Shown here: one piece after another, positions 58,451 to 64,000 of the stretch | Layout of the letters: each line of letters starts with the position of its first letter | How positions within the stretch are numbered: position 1 is the stretch's first letter | From: Nitrospira sp. ND1 | GTDB taxonomy: Bacteria; Nitrospirota; Nitrospiria; Nitrospirales; Nitrospiraceae | Length of the DNA stretch: 64,000 bases | Direction: 5' to 3' | NCBI RefSeq assembly: GCF_900170025.1 | Contig: NZ_FWEX01000005.1 | Coordinates: 481,073-545,072 of the forward strand | Made by a program: the position numbers and the translations under genes | Notes under the pieces: generated by a model | The model's input: the letters and a program-made list of their open reading frames with translations, nothing else | The model's database searches: none | Told to the model about the DNA's origin: nothing

Positions 58451-59425
58451 ATGCGCCTGACCTTTACCATCCAGCGTTTTAATCCCGAAACCGATCAACA
58501 GCCTCACCGGGAAGACTATCGTCTCGACATCGGGCGGGGCATGACCGTGCTCGAGGCTTTGATCCGGATCAAGAATGAACTCGACGGCCGGTTGGCGTTG
58601 CGTTATTCCTGTCGATCCGCCATTTGCGGCTCCTGTGCCATGCATATCAACGGCACGGAAAAGCTGGCCTGCCGGACGTCCATCCGCAAAGAACTCGAAC
58701 GCCACGGCAGAATCTCGATCGAGCCCTTGCCCAACCTCCCGGTCATCAAAGACCTGGTGGTCGATATGTCGCCGTTCTGGGAGAAGATCCGGGCCGTCAC
58801 GCCCTGGCTGACGCCCGAAACCCATCCCACCAAACGATACGGGTCATCCGGACAACTTCGCCTGTTGCCGGAGTCGTACCAGTTTCATAACGTAGACGCC
58901 TGTATCATGTGCGGGGCCTGTGTGGCCGCCTGCACCTCCCATGAAATCTCACGAGGTTTTCTCGGCCCGGCGGCGCTCGCGAAGTCTGCGCGATTCGTCG
59001 CCGACCCGCGCGAACCGGCAGGGGCGAAACAGGCCAGACTCACCGCGCTCCAGGAGGCCGATGGCATCTGGGACTGCACCCGCTGCAACATGTGCGTGCA
59101 AGTCTGCCCGAAGGATGTGCAGCCGATGGAGGCGATCATTCGTTTGCGTCGCTCGTCCCTCCGGCATGGATTGACCTCAGCCGAAGGCGCTCGTCACATC
59201 ACCGGCTTCGTCGACCTGGTCCGCCACGAGGGACGTTTGAATGAAGCATTGATGCCGTTGAAGGTCCTCGGGTTCAATCTCCGACGGGTGCTGGATGTCA
59301 TGCCGCTCGGCGTGCGTATGTGGCTCAAAGGAAAGGTACCGTTGCCGTTCGGCCACACCATTCCGGGCATCGAACAGGTCCGGGCCATCTTTGCCGCTGC
59401 GCGCCGTCGGGCTCCGCGCGCCTGA
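58451..59425 (+). CDS. Succinate dehydrogenase/fumarate reductase-type iron-sulfur subunit
   Basis: 324 aa. The N-terminal 2Fe-2S domain has CRSAICGSCAM and a later LAC. The C-terminal ferredoxin domain has CIMCGACVAAC and CTRCNMCVQVCP for the 4Fe-4S and 3Fe-4S clusters. It is ~80 residues longer than typical SdhB because of a C-terminal helical extension. No SdhA, SdhC or SdhD is adjacent, so it is either an unlinked SDH subunit or part of another oxidoreductase. The spacer before it has ACGTTTTAGG-type repeat words. Confidence 0.87.
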   Translation: MRLTFTIQRFNPETDQQPHREDYRLDIGRGMTVLEALIRIKNELDGRLALRYSCRSAICGSCAMHINGTEKLACRTSIRKELERHGRISIEPLPNLPVIKDLVVDMSPFWEKIRAVTPWLTPETHPTKRYGSSGQLRLLPESYQFHNVDACIMCGACVAACTSHEISRGFLGPAALAKSARFVADPREPAGAKQARLTALQEADGIWDCTRCNMCVQVCPKDVQPMEAIIRLRRSSLRHGLTSAEGARHITGFVDLVRHEGRLNEALMPLKVLGFNLRRVLDVMPLGVRMWLKGKVPLPFGHTIPGIEQVRAIFAAARRRAPRA

Positions 59426-59430
59426 CGCCC

Positions 59431-59871
59431 ATGCCGGGCTCTTTCCGATTCCTCGACGACATCGCGCTGGCCGATATGGCATTCGATGCCGAGGGAGAGT
59501 CTTTGCCGGCCCTCTTCGAGGCCGCGACGCAAGCTCTCATCGAAAGCCTGGCCGATCCTGTCACCATCGCCGAAACGTGGCGGCACAGCGTGGACATGGA
59601 AGAAGCGGACATCGAGACGCTCCTGTTCGAATGGCTGGGACGGCTCGTCTATTTGAAAGATGCGCAGGGCGTGGTCTTCCATCGGGCGACATTGTCGCTG
59701 AATCAGAATGAGGCCCACACAGCCTGGCACCTCCATGCCGAACTGACCGGTGCACCGGTCGATCCCGCGACACAGGACCTGCGCTCAGACGTCAAAGGCG
59801 TCACCAAACATCTGTATGCGGTCACACTAGAGGGGATAAGCTGGAAGGCCAGGGTGGTGCTGGACGTATGA
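59431..59871 (+). CDS. Archease (RtcB cofactor protein)
   Basis: 146 aa. Archease stimulates guanylylation and turnover of the RNA ligase RtcB. The pattern is FRFLDDIALADMAFDAEGES at the N-terminus and VKGVTKHLYAVTLEG... ending in VVLDV. The usual DHTAD metal segment reads DDIALAD here. The start ATG lies 5 bp after the Fe-S gene. rtcB follows, now separated by a repeat element; before that insertion the stop and the rtcB start probably overlapped as ATGA. Confidence 0.88.
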   Translation: MPGSFRFLDDIALADMAFDAEGESLPALFEAATQALIESLADPVTIAETWRHSVDMEEADIETLLFEWLGRLVYLKDAQGVVFHRATLSLNQNEAHTAWHLHAELTGAPVDPATQDLRSDVKGVTKHLYAVTLEGISWKARVVLDV

Positions 59872-59909
59872 AGCACCCCTTCGCGCAGAATCACCTTCAT
59901 TCAATACAA

Positions 59910-60027
59910 GGATGCTCAAAAAGGATCGCCAACTAGGCCGCAGGACGCGAAGGCCCCGAGGCGTACTCAGCGTACGTCGAGGGGATTAAGTGCCCGAGCA
60001 CGACGTTGGAGGCCTTTTTCAGCATCC
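59910..60027 (+). repeat. Inverted-repeat element, copy 8, inside the archease-rtcB operon
   Basis: 118 bp. GGATGCTCAAAAAGG pairs with CCTTTTTCAGCATCC with one mismatch. The interior has the TAGGCCGCAG box and a GCGTACTCAGCGTACG hairpin. The 14-bp direct repeat GCTGGACGTATGAA lies on both sides (59859-59872 and 60029-60042), so the insertion seems to have duplicated the junction of the two genes. Confidence 0.9.
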
Positions 60028-60037
60028 GGCTGGACGT

Positions 60038-61489
60038 ATGAAACTGAACACCGATATGCAGGTCGTCAAGATCAACGACTACCTCTGGGAAATTCCGCCC
60101 TCTGAAAAGCCGGGCATGCTGGTCCCGGCTCGCATCTACGCCAGCGCGGCGATCCTCGGTGCGATGGATAGGGGCGTCTTCGATCAGGTCACCAACGTGG
60201 CCTGTCTCCCCGGTATCCATCGTTATGCCCTCTGTATGCCCGATGGACATTGGGGGTACGGCTTTCCCATCGGCGGTGTGGCCGCATTCAATCCTGAGGA
60301 TGGAGTCATCTCACCCGGCGGCGTCGGCTACGATATCAACTGCGGGATGCGGCTGATCCGTACCGACTTGTCGCTCTCCGAGGTGCAATCGAAACTGGAA
60401 CTGCTGATGACGGAACTCTTCCGGCGCGTCCCTGCCGGTGTCGGATCGCGCGGCTTCGTGAATCTTTCCCGGCATGACTTTCGCGACGTTATGCGGCAGG
60501 GAGCCGGCTGGTGCATCTCCAAAGGATATGGCTGGGAGGAGGACCTCGAACGCATCGAGGAACGCGGTTGTCTGGAGGGCGCAGACCCCACCCATGTGAC
60601 GGACTACGCCATCGAACGCGGCATCAACCAACTCGGCACCCTGGGATCCGGCAACCACTACCTGGAAATACAGGTGCTCTCCGACAAAGGGATCTACGAT
60701 CGTGCGACCGCCGCGGCCATGGGGTTGACCGGTCGCGATCAGGTTGTCGTGATGGTCCATTGCGGTTCGCGCGGATTCGGCCACCAAGTGGCGAGTGACT
60801 ACCTCAAGGTGTTCGAGAAAGCCATGCGCCGGTACGGGATCTCCGTCAAAGATCAGCAACTCGCCTGTGCGCCGTTTCGCTCACCGGAAGGACAGGACTA
60901 TTTCGGCGCGATGAACTGCGCGGCCAACACCGCGTTCGCCAACCGGCAAGTCATCACGCATCAGATTCGCGAGGCCTTCGAAGCGGTGTTCGGAGAAAGC
61001 GCCCGGCGCCTGGGCATGCAGCTGATCTACGATGTGGCGCATAACATCGCCAAGGTGGAACGCTACCGGGACGGGGAGTGGCTCGTGCACCGGAAAGGCG
61101 CCACGCGGGCATTCGGGCCCGGAAGCCCTGAACTCCCGGCCTGTTATCGAGGGATCGGCCAGCCGGTCATCTGCGGCGGCTCCATGGAGACCGGCTCGTA
61201 TCTTCTCGTCGGCACGGATCGGGCGATGCAGGAGACGTTCGGCTCGACCATGCACGGGTCCGGCCGGACCATGTCGCGCGCGCAGGCGAAACGCACGGTG
61301 CGCGGCGAGCAGCTCATGCGCGACATGAAACAGCACGGCATTCTGGTCAAAGCCGTATCCATGTCGGGTCTGGCTGAAGAAGCCGGGTTCGCGTACAAGA
61401 ACATTTCCGATGTCGTCGAGACGGTGGATCACGCGGGAATCACAAAAAAAGTAGCGGAACTCAAACCAATCGGCAATATAAAGGGCTAG
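60038..61489 (+). CDS. rtcB: RNA-splicing ligase RtcB
   Basis: GTP- and Mn-dependent ligase joining 2',3'-cyclic phosphate and 5'-OH RNA ends. It is 483 aa from ATG 60038. Metal and guanylylation motifs: MPDGHWGYGFPIGGV, GVGYDINCGMR with the Cys ligand, GSGNHYLEIQ, HCGSRGFGH, YDVAHNIAK and HGSGRTMSR. Partner of the adjacent archease. The start codon lies within the duplicated 14 bp left by the repeat insertion. Confidence 0.95.
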   Translation: MKLNTDMQVVKINDYLWEIPPSEKPGMLVPARIYASAAILGAMDRGVFDQVTNVACLPGIHRYALCMPDGHWGYGFPIGGVAAFNPEDGVISPGGVGYDINCGMRLIRTDLSLSEVQSKLELLMTELFRRVPAGVGSRGFVNLSRHDFRDVMRQGAGWCISKGYGWEEDLERIEERGCLEGADPTHVTDYAIERGINQLGTLGSGNHYLEIQVLSDKGIYDRATAAAMGLTGRDQVVVMVHCGSRGFGHQVASDYLKVFEKAMRRYGISVKDQQLACAPFRSPEGQDYFGAMNCAANTAFANRQVITHQIREAFEAVFGESARRLGMQLIYDVAHNIAKVERYRDGEWLVHRKGATRAFGPGSPELPACYRGIGQPVICGGSMETGSYLLVGTDRAMQETFGSTMHGSGRTMSRAQAKRTVRGEQLMRDMKQHGILVKAVSMSGLAEEAGFAYKNISDVVETVDHAGITKKVAELKPIGNIKG

Positions 61490-61512
61490 CCTTGTACCAG
61501 CGCTAGCCGATC

Positions 61513-61878
61513 ATGGACCAACGCCACCATCCTCGTTTTTCAGTTCACTTTCGCAGTTCCTTCAGTTCGGTCAACCGCGTCGGCGGGGAGGGCAATGTCG
61601 TCGATCTGTCCCTGCGCGGTTGCGGGATCCTGAGCGCGACAGCCGTGCATCCAGGCACCACTCTTGAACTTCGCATCCAGCCCGCCGGTGATGCCGCCGC
61701 TCTGACCATTCAGCAAGCCGTGGTACGCTGGTGCCGCGACGGCCGCATCGGCATCGAATTCGTGTCCCTGCAACCGGACGAATGGACTCGCCTCCAAGGC
61801 ATTGTCAAAGAACTCACGCGCCAACCCTATGAACGGGCCAACGACCGGCAAGACGGTCCCGGCACGTCACGACCCTGA
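61513..61878 (+). CDS. PilZ-domain protein
   Basis: 121 aa. The c-di-GMP-binding PilZ signature is present: HHPRFSV (from the RxxxR stretch) near residue 5 and DLSLRGCGI (the D/NxSxxG motif) near 33. No Shine-Dalgarno sequence is visible, but a GGCTAGC/GCTAGCC 7-bp inverted repeat lies just upstream. It probably binds the second messenger made by proteins like the GGDEF gene 1 kb downstream. Confidence 0.87.
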   Translation: MDQRHHPRFSVHFRSSFSSVNRVGGEGNVVDLSLRGCGILSATAVHPGTTLELRIQPAGDAAALTIQQAVVRWCRDGRIGIEFVSLQPDEWTRLQGIVKELTRQPYERANDRQDGPGTSRP

Positions 61879-61894
61879 CCGAGGAGGATACAGC

Positions 61895-62608
61895 ATGGCT
61901 CACGCGTCCCGATTGCCCCGCACCTGGCTTCCGGCGGTGTTCATCAGCGTGATCGTCTCCGCCTGCTGCGCGGCGGCGCTCTATGTGCTCCTGGCTCAGC
62001 ACGATCGTTCGCTCGTCTCACAGCGCAATGCGGCGGCCATCATGGCGGCCGAGCAGAGCGCACGCGCCATGGCGCGAACCGTGGCCTGGTTCAGTGAGTC
62101 GCTCCCCGGCGAGAGTCTGGGCACCGTTCAACAGACCCTGGAACAACATGCCAGACAGGCCAATCTGCTCGATGCCGCCGTCATCACAACGGACAACATG
62201 ATCGTGGCCGCCAGTAATCCGGCCATCATCGGCAGCCCGATGCAGGATGCCGCATGGCCGGCTGCACGCAACAGTCAGAGCAGTTCCATCACTCACGGGG
62301 TAGACAAGGGGAGGCCGGTCATGATCGTGATCGAGCCCTTCCGCCAGGACAACCGTATCGCAGGATGGATCAGACTGGTTGTCGCAACCCCGCCGGAGGC
62401 CGCAGCCCTTCGTTCGGAGGATGATCTGGGGCGGGACGTGGCCCTGGTCATCGGACCGCTGCTCCTGGTGATGGTCATCCTCTTGACCCTGACCATGCGA
62501 GGACTCATGAGCCGGGTTCGCACGCTCTTGGCCGGCATCCTCATGGAAGCCGGGGAACAGCGCTTCGTCCCGGCCGGGAATCCCGTCGAGACACCGGACA
62601 GGGGTTGA
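61895..62608 (+). CDS. Membrane protein with a periplasmic sensor-like domain
   Basis: 237 aa from ATG 61895 (GAGGAGG upstream). Transmembrane helices at ~13-35 and ~190-210 flank a ~150-residue periplasmic region (with VQQTLEQHARQANLLDAAVI), similar in layout to dCache or single-Cache sensors. Only ~25 residues follow the second helix, with no kinase, HAMP or cyclase domain. It would therefore have to signal through a partner such as the following regulator. Confidence 0.68.
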   Translation: MAHASRLPRTWLPAVFISVIVSACCAAALYVLLAQHDRSLVSQRNAAAIMAAEQSARAMARTVAWFSESLPGESLGTVQQTLEQHARQANLLDAAVITTDNMIVAASNPAIIGSPMQDAAWPAARNSQSSSITHGVDKGRPVMIVIEPFRQDNRIAGWIRLVVATPPEAAALRSEDDLGRDVALVIGPLLLVMVILLTLTMRGLMSRVRTLLAGILMEAGEQRFVPAGNPVETPDRG

Positions 62609-62837
62609 TTCACCGGCACGGACATTCCCGCCGTCGGCTTTGAGTCCACCAGATTTCCACTTAGGGATGGGAGCGGCCTACGCTGCTCAACAAGTGCTAA
62701 TTATGTAGCGCTTATTCAGAAGTTTGATACTCTCACACGAGAGCGAAACAGGCAGGCCTGTCAGAGGCACCCGAGGCATTCTCGCCCCGGGAACCCATGC
62801 GCCCGCGCTATAACCACCTGTGCCTGAAGACCATACG

Positions 62838-64000
62838 ATGACTCAAACCCGTCCCACGATCCTGATCGCCGACGACGACCCGCTCTCACGGCTCTTTGTT
62901 CGGAACGCATTGGAACCGGCCGGCATGACCGTGGCCGAGGCCACCGGAGGGCAGGATGCGCTGGTGAAATTCGAGGCACTGGCACCTGATCTGGTCGTCC
63001 TGGATATTATGATGCCGGACATGGACGGGTATCTGACCTGTTCCCGGCTTCGCACGCTTCCTCGCGGCAAACGCGTCCCGATTTTGATCCTCACGGGATT
63101 GGATGACGCACATTCCATCGCGCAGGCCTATCAGCACGGCGCTACGGATTTCATCACCAAACCGGTCAACGCCACGATTCTCTGCCACCATGTCCGGTAC
63201 ATGCTCAGAACCAACAACGTGCTGCACGCGCTCATCCGAAGCGAATCGCGGCTGGAATTGGCCCAGCGGATCGCCCGGATCGGCAACTGGGACTGGAATC
63301 CCAAGACGAATCGTTTGAGTATGTCCAATGAATTATGCCGCCTGCTGGGCGTGCGTCCCCAGGATTTCGGCGGCACCTTCGAGGCCTTCCTGAATCTGAT
63401 TCACCCAGACGACCGATCCGTTGTGACCAAGGCGCTGGAGCGATTAGTCTCGCAGCACACGCCCTGCGATATCGACCACCGCGTCGTGTTGCCGAACGGG
63501 ACCGACTTCATCATTCATCTCCAGGCCGAAGGGGTGCGCGAAGAAGAGACGGACGAGCTGACGGTCATCGGGACCGCCCAGGACATCACCGAACGCAAAC
63601 AGGCTGAACGGGCCATCCATCAACTTGCATACTACGACAGCCTGACGGGCCTGGCCAACCGTGTGTTGTTCAAAGATCGCCTCTCCAACGCCCTGTCCTA
63701 CGCCGAACGCTACCATCAGCATCTGGCCACCCTGTTTATCGACTTGGATCGGTTCAAGGTGATCAACGATACACTGGGGCACACGGTGGGAGACCGCTTG
63801 CTGACACATGTGGCCGAACGGTTGAGTGAGTCGGTTCGTCAGAGCGACTCGGTCGGCCGGCATGCCGACCACGAACCGACGCATGCCCTCGCGCGACTCG
63901 GCGGCGATGAGTTCACCATTTTGCTCACGGCCTTGCCGACGCCGGAAGACGCAGGCCGGGTGGCCCGTCGGATACTGGAGGCATTGGCGCACCCCCTCAG
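62838..64000 (+). CDS. Response regulator-PAS-GGDEF protein (partial, cut by window end)
   Basis: Open from ATG 62838 to the window edge (387 codons seen). The REC domain (residues ~5-125) has DDDPLSR, phospho-acceptor Asp in LVVLDIMMPDMDG, and Lys in FITKPVN. A PAS domain follows (~135-250, DITERKQAE). The diguanylate cyclase domain has YYDSLTGLANR, DRFKVINDTLGH and the active GGDEF in ARLGGDEFTILL. A ~12-residue insertion separates RQSD from ARLGGDEF. A downstream EAL domain may lie outside the window. The 229-bp upstream spacer shows no clear feature. Confidence 0.92.
   Translation, partial: MTQTRPTILIADDDPLSRLFVRNALEPAGMTVAEATGGQDALVKFEALAPDLVVLDIMMPDMDGYLTCSRLRTLPRGKRVPILILTGLDDAHSIAQAYQHGATDFITKPVNATILCHHVRYMLRTNNVLHALIRSESRLELAQRIARIGNWDWNPKTNRLSMSNELCRLLGVRPQDFGGTFEAFLNLIHPDDRSVVTKALERLVSQHTPCDIDHRVVLPNGTDFIIHLQAEGVREEETDELTVIGTAQDITERKQAERAIHQLAYYDSLTGLANRVLFKDRLSNALSYAERYHQHLATLFIDLDRFKVINDTLGHTVGDRLLTHVAERLSESVRQSDSVGRHADHEPTHALARLGGDEFTILLTALPTPEDAGRVARRILEALAHPL

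Noticed and set aside
62609-62837. tRNA or small RNA in the spacer before the GGDEF gene
   Set aside because: Only a short CTCTC/GAGAG hairpin is visible; no cloverleaf or terminator.

Overview
The window is a high-GC bacterial chromosome segment that best fits a Nitrospirota genome, most likely Nitrospira. That assignment is inference from overall gene style and order: the HflX with a long N-terminal region, type II aroQ-efp-accB-accC in a row, fused PRODH/P5CDH, and a GlmL-like/DUF6754/Memo-like cluster. No rRNA, tRNA, CRISPR array or origin was seen.

Layout. 0.1-13.5 kb is a dense plus-strand housekeeping block: clpC, a terminator, tsaD, hflX, nth, yicC, gmk, rpoZ, coaBC, a TPR protein, aroQ, efp, accB, accC. 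13.5-24 kb mixes cofactor and metabolic genes on both strands: thiE, bioD, an SDR, a periplasmic protein, a fused proline catabolic enzyme, an acyl desaturase, Mrp, a Rieske protein and small unknowns. 24.2-32.8 kb is an uncharacterised, partly translationally coupled cluster: a small helical protein, a GlmL-like ASKHA protein, a beta-rich 375-aa protein, a DUF6754 protein, three more membrane proteins and a Memo-like protein. 32.8-35.2 kb is largely non-coding and packed with inverted-repeat elements around a BamE-like lipoprotein and a cyclophilin.

35.2-52.2 kb is an accessory/defence region. It starts with a ComEC-like MBL hydrolase and a small Asn/Pro-repeat secreted protein. Then comes a type I restriction-modification operon hsdM - DUF1016 nuclease - hsdS - reverse transcriptase - hsdR. 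The DUF1016 gene is bracketed by two copies of the last ~100 bp of hsdM. The RT gene is cut just before its YRDD motif by an IS256-type insertion sequence with an 8-bp target duplication. Beyond hsdR come a HigB/XRE pair, a NUDIX hydrolase, a MazEF pair, a SEC-C protein and a second MazEF-like pair whose toxin has an amber codon. These small modules are separated by partial copies of the 3' end of the MFS transporter gene that closes the island.

53.7-64 kb returns to core genes: a large AsmA-like protein, an M24 peptidase, a lone SdhB-type Fe-S protein, archease and RtcB (split by one of the inverted-repeat elements), a PilZ protein, a membrane sensor-like protein and a response regulator-PAS-GGDEF protein cut by the window end.

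Three themes stand out. The defence locus has been assembled by insertions that duplicate a gene's 3' end. A family of eight 118-205 bp inverted-repeat elements has arms that differ between copies but stay complementary within each copy. The 24-33 kb membrane cluster has no assigned function.
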